From the NCBI GenBank assembly GCA_005805505.1, contig SYMJ01000077.1, positions 1 through 32,581 of the forward strand: DNA of 32,581 nucleotides, in the 5' to 3' direction. Positions 7,186 through 16,726 of the stretch are shown in pieces; within the stretch, counting starts at the first letter, position 1; the number at the start of each line of letters is the position of its first letter. The notes under the pieces are model-generated. The model was not told the DNA's origin, searched no databases, and saw only the letters and a program-made list of their open reading frames with translations. The position numbers were made by a program, and so were the translations under genes. This DNA comes from Verrucomicrobiales bacterium. Lineage in GTDB: Bacteria; Verrucomicrobiota; Verrucomicrobiia; Limisphaerales; UBA9464.

Positions 7186-8802
7186 ATGGGCAACGTGGGG
7201 AATCTTCCCATGCGATCTCTTTTTTGGCTGCGCGGTCGGGGGCCGGGTTGGCGTTTAGTTTGGCTCCAAGGGTGGTTCTTTGGGGTGGTGGGTTTTCTGG
7301 GCTTCGGCGGGATTGGCCGTGCTGCTTTAGCACCTGCTGCTCGGCCGAATGTGATCGTCATTTTGGCCGATGACATGGGAATCGGGGATGTCTCGAGTCT
7401 GAATGCGAAGTGCGCTTGGAAAACTCCAGGCATTGATCGGCTGGCCCGTGAGGGACGCACGTTCACCGATGCTCATTCGGCTTCTGGGGTTTGTACGCCG
7501 AGCCGTTATACGCTCCTGACGGGGCGCTATTCTTGGCGGGGGAAACTCAAGTCGAGTGTGTTGCATGGGTACGATCCAGCTCTGATTGAACCCGGTCGGT
7601 TGACGGTGGCGGGATTTTTGCGGGGTCAGGGGTATGCGACGGGCATGGTGGGGAAGTGGCACTTGGGTGTGGATTGGGTGCGGACGGGTCCCAAATTGGA
7701 GGAGGTAGATTTTGCTCAATCGTTTGGCGGTGGGCCGATCTCTCAGGGGTTTGATCGGTTTCTGGGAATTAGCGCTTCGCTGGATATGCCTCCGTTTGTT
7801 TTTCTGAGTCAGGATCGATCAACGACGGTGCCGGTGGACCGTGTGGCGGCCAGTCCAGGGCCTAAGATGTGGCGGGCTGGGGTGATTGGGCCGGATTTCC
7901 GGCACGAGGAGGTACATCCGCGGTTTCGGCGGGAGGCGTTGTCTTGGATCGAGTCGAGGGCACGGGCGCGGGCAGTAGACGGTACGCCGTTTTTCCTCTA
8001 CTTGGCTCTGGCTTCTCCTCACACACCCACGGTTCCGACTCCGGAATTTGTCGGGCGGACGCGAACGAACCCTTATGGCGATTTCGTGGTGCAGGTGGAT
8101 GCGACGGTGGGGGACATTCTTGATTCGCTCGATACCCTCGGAATTTCCCGCAATACGTTGGTGGTTTTTACGGCGGACAATGGTTGTTCGCCGGCGGCCA
8201 ATCTCGGCGAGTTGCGGGGCTTTGGACATGATCCGAGTGCCGGTTTCCGCGGTCACAAGGCCGATTTGTTCGAGGGTGGCCATCGGGTGCCATTCTTGGT
8301 CCGATGGCCCGCTGAGGTGCCGGCCGGTTCGACGTGTTCTCGGTTGGTGGGTCAGCTCGATGTGCTGGCGACCTTGGCCGATATTTTGGGTCAGCGTCTG
8401 CCGTCGGGTGCGGCCGAGGATAGTGTGAGTTTTCTGCCTCAGTTGCGTCGAGGGGATCGGGCGCGGGCCGGTCGCGAGGCGTTGGTGCACCATTCGAACG
8501 GTGGTTTCTTTGCTCTACGCCAGGGGCCATGGAAGCTGCTCTTTACTCCGGACAGCGGTGGGTGGAGTGATCCCAAACCGGGCAGTAAGGAGGCGGCCCG
8601 ATTGCCGAAACTCCAATTATATCACCTGGGTCGTGATGCGGCGGAGCGGACGAATCGGCTGGCGGACGAGCCCAAGGTGGTTCGCGCCATGACTCGGGAG
8701 ATGCGCCGGATCTGGGTCCATGGGCGCTCGACGCCGGGCCCGGTTCAGCCTTATGCGAATCCGGGCGACTGGCCTCAGGCGGATCCATTTCGCACGGAGT
8801 GA
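7186..8802 (+). CDS. Secreted formylglycine-dependent sulfatase (arylsulfatase A type)
   Basis: Hydrolyses sulfate esters, probably of a sulfated polysaccharide or aryl sulfate, outside the cytoplasm. The protein is 538 residues. A hydrophobic segment (about 27-45) after a basic N-terminus looks like a signal peptide. The catalytic domain opens with PNVIVILADDMG, whose paired Asp residues bind calcium. The key motif CTPSRYTLLTG (about residues 104-114) contains the Cys converted to formylglycine and the following Arg. GKWHLG and FTADNG are further sulfatase signatures, and FRGHKADLFEGGHRVPF matches the conserved C-terminal part of the alkaline-phosphatase fold. I chose the ATG at 7186 because GGGAGAGG sits just upstream; the frame is open to 7066, but that extension looks non-coding. 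The gene is alone, with no maturation enzyme or glycosidase beside it, so the substrate cannot be named. Confidence 0.95.
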   Translation: MGNVGNLPMRSLFWLRGRGPGWRLVWLQGWFFGVVGFLGFGGIGRAALAPAARPNVIVILADDMGIGDVSSLNAKCAWKTPGIDRLAREGRTFTDAHSASGVCTPSRYTLLTGRYSWRGKLKSSVLHGYDPALIEPGRLTVAGFLRGQGYATGMVGKWHLGVDWVRTGPKLEEVDFAQSFGGGPISQGFDRFLGISASLDMPPFVFLSQDRSTTVPVDRVAASPGPKMWRAGVIGPDFRHEEVHPRFRREALSWIESRARARAVDGTPFFLYLALASPHTPTVPTPEFVGRTRTNPYGDFVVQVDATVGDILDSLDTLGISRNTLVVFTADNGCSPAANLGELRGFGHDPSAGFRGHKADLFEGGHRVPFLVRWPAEVPAGSTCSRLVGQLDVLATLADILGQRLPSGAAEDSVSFLPQLRRGDRARAGREALVHHSNGGFFALRQGPWKLLFTPDSGGWSDPKPGSKEAARLPKLQLYHLGRDAAERTNRLADEPKVVRAMTREMRRIWVHGRSTPGPVQPYANPGDWPQADPFRTE

Positions 8803-9208
8803 GCCTCCGAGGCTCTACAGACGGGGAGCCGTATTGGGGAGCGGACGGGTGTTGGTGACGGTGTGAAAACCGATGGAATCGGCCGGTTTGAAAACCACTG
8901 AGCCCAGAAACTCAACGGATCATCGATCCGGCCTGAGCTTGTCGGTGGCCTCAACGAATTCTGATCAACTCTGGTGGGCCCCGGAGGCACTCGGCCTCAT
9001 CTGGAAGAAGGAACAAACACGCGGGCTCATCCTGGAAAGAAAACGAGTTCGAGGATCCGGCAAAACCGCGAATTTCAAACCGCCTCCTTTCCGTGAATTC
9101 CAGAACGTTGCTGAGAGTGCTGAAGGGGTAATTAAAAAGGGCCGATTTCCGTGGGGAAATCGGCCCTGTGGTTGAAGAATTGAAAGCGAATTGTCTGCCT
9201 TCGTGGCG
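8803..9208. other. Non-coding gap between convergent sulfatase and LamG genes
   Basis: The gap is 406 bases long. A short palindrome, GAGCCT-CCG-AGGCTC, follows the sulfatase stop directly but lacks a T run, so it is at best a weak terminator. A strong hairpin near the right end serves the opposite strand and is listed separately. A plus-strand open frame of about 100 codons crosses the gap and that hairpin, but it has no recognisable family and no ribosome site, so I do not call it. Nothing else is visible. Confidence 0.5.
9131..9166 (-). terminator. Rho-independent terminator of the LamG gene
   Basis: A perfect 12-base stem, GGGCCGATTTCC (9139-9150) with GGAAATCGGCCC (9155-9166), closes a four-base loop. 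Read on the minus strand it is followed by TTTTTAAT, the U-rich tail of an intrinsic terminator. It lies about 40 bases past the stop of the minus-strand LamG gene. On the plus strand there is no T run, so it probably acts in one direction. Confidence 0.9.
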
Positions 9209-11941
9209 TCAGCGGATGCGGTAGAACTTGGCCGCTCCGGTGGGTGTAACCTTGAGCGGGGAGACGGCCCCGGTGACTTGAGTGTAGGTGCCGTTGAGGC
9301 TGTCAGACTGCTGGAGGGCGCCGCCCGACCAGGTCAATGTGGCATCGGCTCCGCTGAGGCTGATGGCTACTTTGGCCGGTTCGCTGGATCCGCCGTTCAC
9401 GGCGATGGTGTAGTGCTTCTGGATTTGTGCGGCCGACAATGCCTTGGGATAGACGGCCACTTCATCGATGGCTCCGGTGAAGCCTCCGTCCCAACCGTTG
9501 CCGGTGGAACCGATGGCCCAGTCGGCTCCGGTGGCGGCGATGGCTTTGCCCGCTCCAGCGGCCGCGGCGATCTCGGTTCCATTGCGGTACAGGCGCCAGT
9601 GGGTGCCGTCGTACACGCCGTTTAGTTGTACCCATTGGCCGGCCGTCAGGTCGGTAGCCGGAACTGGGGCGAAGGCCCGCTCCACCGTCAGGTCGGGAGC
9701 ACCTTTGTACTCGCTCGATCCGAAGGAGTAGTTGAGCGCGCCGTTGACGGGTTCGATGCGCAGGGACACTTCGGTGGTGTTGGTGTTGAGCGCGGTGATC
9801 TCTTTGGCCTGTTCAAAAATCTGTGCCACGAAGGAACTGACGGTGGCCGGACCTCGGGCCAGGATGCGCGCGGGTGAGGGCTCGGTCGTGAGTGTGCCCG
9901 GCTGGATCCAGGCGCTGAAGGTGACTCGGTCGGTGAGCTTGAGGCTGCCCAAATCATTGAGGGCTCCGAAGGCCTTGGTCGTGGTGAGGTCGAGGGCGCT
10001 GTTGTTGGCTTCGAAGCCCTTGAAGGCCGGCGGGCGTGGGCCAGCGGCTGAAGTGTTCGCGAAGACGCCGTGTCCATCCGCATCGGCTTCGAGGCTGCCC
10101 GCGTTGGCCAGCGGCGATACCGCGCCTTCGTTGAAGCGCAAGTAGGTGGCCGGCCCTTTACGCTCGGGGCCTGTGAAGGGAGCGGTGATGACCAGGTTCT
10201 CGTATGGGATGGCCGGGTGGGCGTTGGTGCCCGCTTGATAATGAGCCAGCACTTGTTCCGGCTTCAGCAGGTAGTCGCCGTAAACGGCAAACTCGTCGAC
10301 GTTGCCCTCGAAGGGGTTGCTGCCGAGTCCCGACTTGGCGTTGTAGGCGCCGATACCTAGATCGGCCGCCACGCTGCCGTCCTCGGTGGTCTCCAAGTTG
10401 GCCGCATAGAGGGCTGCGCTGTTGGTGTTCACGGCCACACCATTGACGTAGGCCTTGAGGATACCCTCCCACTGGTTGTTGCCGTTGCTGCCCGGATCGC
10501 CGTTGTCGGTGACCGGTTCCCAGGTGAAAGCCAAGTGCTGCCATTCACCAATGCTGTAATCGGTGTCGGTGTTTACATCAGCGCCGCTGCTGCTCACGCC
10601 TCGGAACATGCGAAAATTCCATCCAAGGCCTTCTGAGGCCGGGTAGCTGGCATTGGGGTTGCGCTGGAAAATCACCCAACCCGTGCGGCCGCTCCCGCCG
10701 ACGAAGCGGTTGTTGACGGGGCACTGGCCACCTTGCTGGTCCCTCATGGGACGGGCCCAGAACTCCACCGAAAGAGGCTTATCGGCCCCGGGATTGTTGC
10801 CCGCGGTCCAAGGCAGGGTGGTCGTCGATTTGCCGTTGCGATTGTGATAAGCCACCGATCCGTCGTTGCCGCCGGCCGAGATGGCGCCCGGAGCGGGGTG
10901 CCGCACTTCGGAGGTATGGCTGCCGTGGCCGATGGCACGGGTCTCGCCAAAGTTCACCGCGATGTCGGGGCCCGGAGCCTCTTCGTCGAGATGCAAGTAA
11001 ACGGCGGGTTTGTCGGCCTGGATCAGGCTGGAGTAGGAAACCGTCCGGTTGGCGTTGGTGGCGTTCTGATAGTGGCCGAGGATTTGCTCAGCGCTGAGCT
11101 TGGCCTGGTAAAAGGCGAATTCGTCCACGCCGCCGAAGTACGGGTTCAGGCTGGTCCCCGCGGTGTTATTGTAGTTGCCGATAGCCAGGGCCGCATCGCC
11201 GAAGGTGGCGACGGCGGGGTCATTGCCGCTGGTGTTGGCGACGTAGCCCGGTTGGGTGCCGTCGGTGCCGCCAGTCCATGCCTTGGTGACAGCCTCTTTG
11301 CCATCGATGTACATGGTGACGGTGGCGTTCACCACGTTCTTCGGATCATAGACCACCACGACGTGGGTCCACTTACCGAGCACGTAGGGCACGCCGCTCA
11401 AGATATCGAGGCCAGAGCTGCTGCCGGCACCGCGGAACATACGGAAGTTCCAGCCTACCCCTTCGCCACCGGCGTAATCGGCGTTGGGCTTGCGCTGGAA
11501 AAACACCCATCCCTGCCGGTCCACGCCTGAATACGCGTAACGATTGTTGATCGGGCATTGGCCGTTCGCGGTCTGGTCGCTGGTCGGATAGAACCACGCC
11601 TCAATGGTGAACGGTTTGTCGTTCTTGGGGTTTACTGCGGCGTTCCAAGGGATTTCAGTGCGGGAGGTGAAATCGAAGAAGGCGGCTCGGCCAGAGTCGC
11701 CCAGGATCGCACCGGGCAGGGTATGCACCCGGCCTAGGTTCTGGAATGCCGTGATTCCGGTCGCGAGGCCCGAGTTCAGGTTGTTGGTGCCGCGCACCGT
11801 GCTGTCGCCCAGGCGATAGTAGGCAGCGGGTCCGTCGGCGAGAATCGACTTCGCGTAGTCGGACGCCACTACCGCGGAGGGCAGTGCGGCGAGGCAAGCA
11901 GCAGCAATGCCCCAAATAGGAGTTCGGATGAGGTGTTTCAT
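9209..11941 (-). CDS. Secreted protein with three LamG/concanavalin-like domains
   Basis: A 910-residue exported protein. It has a signal peptide (about residues 1-27, ending VVASDYAKS) and then three related blocks of about 260-280 residues each. Each block opens with a line like ILADGPAAYYRLGDS or LIQADKPAVYLHLDE, carries FTIEAWFYP or LSVEFWARP, and closes with VDEFAFYQAKLSAEQILGHY or VDEVAVYPKALSAAQIQKHY. These are hallmarks of LamG jelly-roll domains, which bind sugars or proteins. The C-terminus (about 855-910, LTWSGGALQQSDSLNGTYTQ to FYRIR) is a small module seen at the end of many Verrucomicrobiota secreted proteins. The ATG at 11941 has AAGG about ten bases upstream. It is divergent from the large azurin-domain gene, with 238 bases between them. 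No catalytic domain is visible, so it may be an adhesin or a polymer-binding protein. Confidence 0.88.
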   Translation of the reverse strand: MKHLIRTPIWGIAAACLAALPSAVVASDYAKSILADGPAAYYRLGDSTVRGTNNLNSGLATGITAFQNLGRVHTLPGAILGDSGRAAFFDFTSRTEIPWNAAVNPKNDKPFTIEAWFYPTSDQTANGQCPINNRYAYSGVDRQGWVFFQRKPNADYAGGEGVGWNFRMFRGAGSSSGLDILSGVPYVLGKWTHVVVVYDPKNVVNATVTMYIDGKEAVTKAWTGGTDGTQPGYVANTSGNDPAVATFGDAALAIGNYNNTAGTSLNPYFGGVDEFAFYQAKLSAEQILGHYQNATNANRTVSYSSLIQADKPAVYLHLDEEAPGPDIAVNFGETRAIGHGSHTSEVRHPAPGAISAGGNDGSVAYHNRNGKSTTTLPWTAGNNPGADKPLSVEFWARPMRDQQGGQCPVNNRFVGGSGRTGWVIFQRNPNASYPASEGLGWNFRMFRGVSSSGADVNTDTDYSIGEWQHLAFTWEPVTDNGDPGSNGNNQWEGILKAYVNGVAVNTNSAALYAANLETTEDGSVAADLGIGAYNAKSGLGSNPFEGNVDEFAVYGDYLLKPEQVLAHYQAGTNAHPAIPYENLVITAPFTGPERKGPATYLRFNEGAVSPLANAGSLEADADGHGVFANTSAAGPRPPAFKGFEANNSALDLTTTKAFGALNDLGSLKLTDRVTFSAWIQPGTLTTEPSPARILARGPATVSSFVAQIFEQAKEITALNTNTTEVSLRIEPVNGALNYSFGSSEYKGAPDLTVERAFAPVPATDLTAGQWVQLNGVYDGTHWRLYRNGTEIAAAAGAGKAIAATGADWAIGSTGNGWDGGFTGAIDEVAVYPKALSAAQIQKHYTIAVNGGSSEPAKVAISLSGADATLTWSGGALQQSDSLNGTYTQVTGAVSPLKVTPTGAAKFYRIR

Positions 11942-12179
11942 AAGGAACACCTTGGAATGTCCCAAACCCGGCTCCGATCCGGAAGCGTTTTGTCCCTCGG
12001 CATCGGATTGTTGCCCGATTGTTAAACAAGCGGGGTCAGGTTTTGAGCGAAAGGTTCACAGACGAGTGAATTTTTGGTCGCGATGTGGGTCTTCGTCTTC
12101 CTATGCTCGGAGATCCACCGAGTGCGCAGTCCGGGAGGGCCGATGGGTCGGTTCCTCCGGTGGCTGCATTCTGAACCCT
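11942..12179. promoter_or_regulatory. Divergent promoter region of two secreted-protein genes
   Basis: These 238 bases lie between divergent starts and must supply transcription in both directions. It is less GC-rich than its neighbours around 12000-12080. TATGCT near 12109 resembles a -10 element for the rightward gene, but I see no -35 at standard spacing. No operator palindrome stands out. The rightward ATG at 12180 has no Shine-Dalgarno match. Confidence 0.35.
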
Positions 12180-15100
12180 ATGAGATCCATACGACTGGCC
12201 TTGTTATCACTGGCCCTATCCCTGACGGTCAGCGCCCAAACTCTGCTCCAACTCCAGCCCGGCGATCATGTAGCGATCGTCGGTGGTGGCATTGCGGATC
12301 GGATGCAGCACACCGGTTATTTTGAGACGCTGGTCCATGACCGTTTTCCCGAGCACCGACTGGTTTTCCGCAATTTGGCGGCGGCCGGTGACGAGGTAGC
12401 CAATCGGCACCGTTCCGAGAATTTCGGTTCTCCAGACGATTGGCTGACCCGGGCGAAGGCCGATGTGATCGTCGCTTTTTTTGGCTACAACGAGTCCTTC
12501 AAGGGGGCCGAGGGGTTGCCGAAGTTCAAGACCGACCTGGATGCTTGGATCAAGCACGTGCGGGGTGGCAATTACTCCGGCAAGGGAGCACCGCGGGTGG
12601 CGCTCGTGTCACCGGCGGCCAATGAGAGGCACGTGGATATCAATTTCCCGGACCGCTCGGTCAATAATGCCAATTTGCGCCTCTACTCGGCCGCCATCGC
12701 TGAGGTGGCTAAAGACAACGGTCTTGCCTTCGCCAACCTCTTTGAACCGTCCCTGCAACTCATGACGGCCGCTGCGGCCAAGGGGCGTTCGCTGACGATT
12801 AACGGTTATCTCCTCAGCGAAGAAGGCGACAAGGCCCTGGCACCGGCGATCTTCAGCGGCCTGATCGGCGGCAAGGTGCCGACCGGCGACATGGAGAAGC
12901 TCCGCCGAGCGGTCAATGAAAAGAACATCCAGTGGCATCATCGCTACCGCACGGTCGATGGCTACAATGTGTATGGTGGTCGTTCGACGCTGGCCTATCA
13001 GCCAGGCAAGGGCGGTTTTGTCGGAGATCGCAATGCTCCTGCTCCTTACGTCTCCAATTATAAGGTCATGCAGGAGGAAATGTCCCAGCGCGATGTGCTG
13101 ACGGCCAATCGCGATTTGCGGGTCTGGGCGGTGGCGCGGGATGGCGACCTCAAGGTGGATGACTCGAACCTGCCGGCCGTGACGTCGGTGGAGTCCAACA
13201 AACCCGGGCCCAACACCGACAAGAGCCAAGTCTATATCGATGGCCAGGAAGCCATCGGCCAGATGACGGTCCACTCCGGCATGCAGGTGAATCTCTTTGC
13301 CGACGAGAAACGCTTCCCCAACATGGTGAACCCGGTCCAGATGGCTTGGGATACCCGCGGTCGTCTTTGGGTCGCTGTGTGGCCCAACTACCCGGAGCGC
13401 ACACCGACCAGCAAGGTGGGGGATAAGTTGCTCATCTACGAGGACACCAACGGCGACGGCAAGGCCGATAAGGAAACGGTGTTCATGGATGACCTGAACT
13501 GCCCCACTGGCTTTCAGTTCTATAAGGACGGAATCTTGCTCATGCAGGCCCCGGATCTCTGGTGGATTCGCGATACCAACAATGACGGCAAGGCCGACAC
13601 CAAGGAGCGCATCCTCATGGGTATGGATTCGGCCGATTCGCACCACACGGCCAACGCCATCTGCTTGGACCCGGGTGGCTCGATTTACTTGAGCGACGGC
13701 GTGTTCCACCGCACTCAGGTAGAGACGGGCGACGGCGCGCTGCGCAACAACGATGGTGCGATCTACCGCTTCGAGCCGCGCACCCATCGCTTTGAGACTT
13801 ATGTGGCCTATGGCTTCGCCAACCCCCACGGACGTGTATTCGATGCTTGGGGCAACGACTTCATCACCGACGCCACTGGCAACGCGAACTACTTTGGTCC
13901 GGCCTTCAGCGGTCGCATCGATTATCCGAACAAGCACTCCGGCATGAAGGAGTTCTGGAACCGTCCGTCACGCCCCTGCCCGGGCACCGGTATCCTGACC
14001 AGTCGCCACTTCCCAGAAGAGTTTCAGGGCAACTTCCTGAACCTCAACGTAATTTCCTTCCAAGGCGTGTTCCGGGTCAAGGTCACCGAGGACGGCTCGG
14101 GCTTGAAGGGTGAGACGCTCGAAAATCTGGTTTCTTCCACCGATCCGAACTTCCGCCCGATTTGCATTAGCACGGGCCCCGACGGCGCGATTTATTTCGC
14201 CGACTGGCACCAATCGATCATCGGTCACATGCAGCACCATTTGCGTGACCCGAACCGCGGCCACCAGTACGGGCGCGTTTATCGTATTACCTACAAGGGG
14301 CGTCCGCTCATGAAGCCCGCCAAGATCGAGGGCCAATCCATTGCCGCCCTCTTGGACTTGCTCAAGGAGCCGGAGAATCAGACTCGCGAACTGGCCAAGA
14401 TCGAGTTGGGCAAGCGCGACACGACCAAGGTCATCGCGGGTGTGCGTCAGTGGGCGGCCGGTTTGGATTCCAAGGATTCGAACTACGAGCACCACATGAT
14501 GGAGGCCTTGTGGGTCCACCAGTGGCACAACGTGGTGGATGCCGAGCGCCTGACCCGGATGCTGAATTCACCGGAGGCCAACGCCCGCGCTGCTGCTGGC
14601 CGCGTCCTTTGCTACTGGCGTGACCGCGTTCCCAATGCTCTGGCGCTCTTCGCCAAGTTGGCCGACGACGAGAGCCCGCGCGTTCGCCTGGAGGCCGTCC
14701 GGGCTGCGAGCTTCTACCGTTCTGCCGAGGCCGCAGAAGTGGCTCTGGCCATTCTCAAGCAACCGCTGGATTACTACCTCGAATACACCCTCAAGGAGAC
14801 CCTCCGGCAGTTGGAGCCGCAGTGGCGTAAGGCGGTGGCCGATGGGCGTCCGCTGGCGCAGAACAATCCGGCTGGCTTGCAGTATTTGCTCAAGTCGCTC
14901 AGCACGGCAGAAATCCTGAAGCTGCCGCGTGTCGAGTCCGTGTTGGCCGATTTGTTGGGCCGCGCCGGGGTACTGGATGCCGATCGGGGCGTGGCCCTCA
15001 ATGAGCTGGCGACGCTGCGCAAGGTCTCCCGTTTGGCACTGCTCTTGAGCTTGTTGGAGAAGCCTGAAGCCCGCTCCGAAGAGGCTATTACCAGCTTGGC

Positions 15101-16601
15101 GCGCCTGTTGCCCGGCCAGCCGGTGGAAGAGTTGAAAGCGCAGCGGACGCGTTTGACCCAGTTGGGAGCCAAGAGCGCCAACGCGACCACCCGGGCTGCT
15201 ACTTGGGCTTCATTGGCCCTCGTGGACGGTTCGTTCGATGCCCTCTGGCAAACAGCCTCCTCCAAGCCGGCGTCTCTGGCCGATCTCTTGGCGGGCATTC
15301 CGCTGGTGAGCGATCCGGACTTCCGGGCCAAGGCCTACGGTGTGGTCCGTCCGGTGGTCTCCGGCGAGTCGATGTTGGTGAGCGACGCGTCCAAGAAGGG
15401 CGGAGCCCGCTACGTGCGCATTGAATTGCCTCGGCGCGGAACACTGACCCTGGCGGAAGTGGAAGTGTGGTCGGGCGGCCAGAATGTCGCTCGCCGTGGC
15501 AAGGCCAGCCAGTCTACGACGGGTAACTCCGGGGATGCTGCCCACGCCATTGATGGTAATAACGACGGCTCATTCGGCTCCGGTTCCCAGACCCACTCGG
15601 CGGAGAATGACCGTAATCCCTGGTGGGAAGTGGACCTCGGCTCTGAGCAACCCGTGGAGGCTGTCTCGGTCTGGAATCGCACCGAGGGAGATCTTGGCCA
15701 ACGCCTGAACGGGTTCAACCTGACCTTGCTGGACGCGGCTCGGCAGGAAGTCGCCTCGCAGAAGGCCGTGCCAGCCCCGGCCCGGAATGTCCGCATTCCG
15801 ATGTCTGTGGATGGTTCGGGGGGTCTGCGCCGCACCGCCATGCGTGCCTTGCTCAGCATGAATGAGAAACCCGAAGAGGTGTTCAATCTCTTCGCTCAAT
15901 TGATCGCCAAGGGTGACAGTGTTCCTGCAGCCGCTCAGGGCTTGCGTCAATTGCCTAGGACAGCCTGGAACGCCTCCTCAGCAGGGACCGCGGCGACGGC
16001 CTTAGTTCGTTGGGCTGCTGCGGTTCCGGCCGAATCCCGCACCGATATCGGCTATGTCGATGCGCTGCAAACGGCCTCGGATCTTGCGGGCCTGATGCCG
16101 GAGTCGGCAGCCGTGGCCTTGCGCGCCCAGCTCAAGCAACTGCGGGTGTCGGTATTCGTGATCCGCACGGTGCGTGAGCAAATGCGCTACGACGTGCCGC
16201 GTCTGGTTGTTGAGGCAGGCAAGCCCTTCGAGCTCGTTCTCGAGAACGACGACTTCATGCCCCACAACTTGGTGATCGTGAAGCCGGGGGCTCGTGAAGC
16301 GGTCGGTGCCGCGGCTGATGTGATGCAGCCAGGAGCTCTGGACCGCGAAGGACGTGCCTATGTGCCGGCGCTTCCAGCCGTGGTGGGTGCGACCCGCTTG
16401 GTAGAATCGGGCAGCCGAACCACCCTAAAATTGACAGCACCCACGCAGGCCGGTGACTACGAGTATATTTGCACGTTCCCGGGTCATTGGCCCGTGATGT
16501 GGGGACGTTTCGTAGTGACCACCGATGTGGACGACTACCTGGCCAAGCATCCGATCGCTCCGGCGGCCGGTGGGACCCACGCCCACGAAGAAGGGAAGTA
16601 A
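12180..16601 (+). CDS. Giant secreted PVC-type propeller/HEAT protein with degenerate SGNH and azurin-like domains
   Basis: A 1473-residue exported protein. The order is: signal peptide (1-19, ends VSAQT); SGNH/GDSL-like domain (about 25-270); PVC-type beta-propeller (about 355-705) with calcium-loop motifs DTNGDGKADKE and DTNNDGKADTKE; HEAT-like helical repeats (about 715-1060); discoidin/F5-8C domain (about 1073-1213; ARYVRIELPRRG to PWWEVDLGSEQPVEAV); more helices; and a cupredoxin domain (about 1322-1458). The last carries His1362 in MPHNL, Cys1431, His1436 and Met1440, the azurin spacing C-x4-H-x3-M. I find no CxxCH, so the haem site that often ends relatives is absent and a copper site stands in its place. 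The SGNH domain has GGG where the catalytic GDS should be, and Leu in place of the catalytic His (NGYLLSEEG). The frame is open upstream to 11907, but the ATG at 12180 starts a clean signal peptide. The propeller probably oxidises a sugar or alcohol and passes electrons to copper; this is inferred. Confidence 0.92.
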   Translation: MRSIRLALLSLALSLTVSAQTLLQLQPGDHVAIVGGGIADRMQHTGYFETLVHDRFPEHRLVFRNLAAAGDEVANRHRSENFGSPDDWLTRAKADVIVAFFGYNESFKGAEGLPKFKTDLDAWIKHVRGGNYSGKGAPRVALVSPAANERHVDINFPDRSVNNANLRLYSAAIAEVAKDNGLAFANLFEPSLQLMTAAAAKGRSLTINGYLLSEEGDKALAPAIFSGLIGGKVPTGDMEKLRRAVNEKNIQWHHRYRTVDGYNVYGGRSTLAYQPGKGGFVGDRNAPAPYVSNYKVMQEEMSQRDVLTANRDLRVWAVARDGDLKVDDSNLPAVTSVESNKPGPNTDKSQVYIDGQEAIGQMTVHSGMQVNLFADEKRFPNMVNPVQMAWDTRGRLWVAVWPNYPERTPTSKVGDKLLIYEDTNGDGKADKETVFMDDLNCPTGFQFYKDGILLMQAPDLWWIRDTNNDGKADTKERILMGMDSADSHHTANAICLDPGGSIYLSDGVFHRTQVETGDGALRNNDGAIYRFEPRTHRFETYVAYGFANPHGRVFDAWGNDFITDATGNANYFGPAFSGRIDYPNKHSGMKEFWNRPSRPCPGTGILTSRHFPEEFQGNFLNLNVISFQGVFRVKVTEDGSGLKGETLENLVSSTDPNFRPICISTGPDGAIYFADWHQSIIGHMQHHLRDPNRGHQYGRVYRITYKGRPLMKPAKIEGQSIAALLDLLKEPENQTRELAKIELGKRDTTKVIAGVRQWAAGLDSKDSNYEHHMMEALWVHQWHNVVDAERLTRMLNSPEANARAAAGRVLCYWRDRVPNALALFAKLADDESPRVRLEAVRAASFYRSAEAAEVALAILKQPLDYYLEYTLKETLRQLEPQWRKAVADGRPLAQNNPAGLQYLLKSLSTAEILKLPRVESVLADLLGRAGVLDADRGVALNELATLRKVSRLALLLSLLEKPEARSEEAITSLARLLPGQPVEELKAQRTRLTQLGAKSANATTRAATWASLALVDGSFDALWQTASSKPASLADLLAGIPLVSDPDFRAKAYGVVRPVVSGESMLVSDASKKGGARYVRIELPRRGTLTLAEVEVWSGGQNVARRGKASQSTTGNSGDAAHAIDGNNDGSFGSGSQTHSAENDRNPWWEVDLGSEQPVEAVSVWNRTEGDLGQRLNGFNLTLLDAARQEVASQKAVPAPARNVRIPMSVDGSGGLRRTAMRALLSMNEKPEEVFNLFAQLIAKGDSVPAAAQGLRQLPRTAWNASSAGTAATALVRWAAAVPAESRTDIGYVDALQTASDLAGLMPESAAVALRAQLKQLRVSVFVIRTVREQMRYDVPRLVVEAGKPFELVLENDDFMPHNLVIVKPGAREAVGAAADVMQPGALDREGRAYVPALPAVVGATRLVESGSRTTLKLTAPTQAGDYEYICTFPGHWPVMWGRFVVTTDVDDYLAKHPIAPAAGGTHAHEEGK

Positions 16602-16617
16602 TTCTTATCGGTTTCTG

Positions 16618-16650
16618 AGGCCGGGAATCCTTACGGGTTCCCGGCCTTTT
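16618..16650 (+). terminator. Rho-independent terminator of the azurin-domain gene
   Basis: AGGCCGGGAATCC (16618-16630) pairs with GGGTTCCCGGCCT (16635-16647) around the loop TTAC, with one G-T pair. TTTT follows directly at 16647-16650 and the region stays T-rich. It begins 17 bases after the stop codon. Confidence 0.9.
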
Positions 16651-16726
16651 GCTTTGTGTGTGCCCGGCCGAGCGCTGAGAGTGGCGGTCGCTGCCCACGG
16701 TTGGGCCTTGTTCTATCAATGGATCC

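Noticed and set aside
8873-9175. Plus-strand frame of 100 codons in the gap after the sulfatase
   Set aside because: No ribosome site and no recognisable motif. It runs through a strong minus-strand terminator hairpin.
10733-11530. Plus-strand 265-codon frame opposite the LamG gene
   Set aside because: It coincides with LamG domains on the other strand and has no family features.
12609-13937. Minus-strand 442-codon open frame inside the giant secreted protein
   Set aside because: It lies opposite the conserved propeller and SGNH domains. It is Arg/His/Val-rich with no domain, signal or start region, so it is an antisense shadow.
12180-16601. Cytochrome c haem site (CxxCH) in the giant PVC protein
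   Set aside because: I checked the translated protein and found no CxxCH. The C-terminus is an azurin-like copper domain instead.
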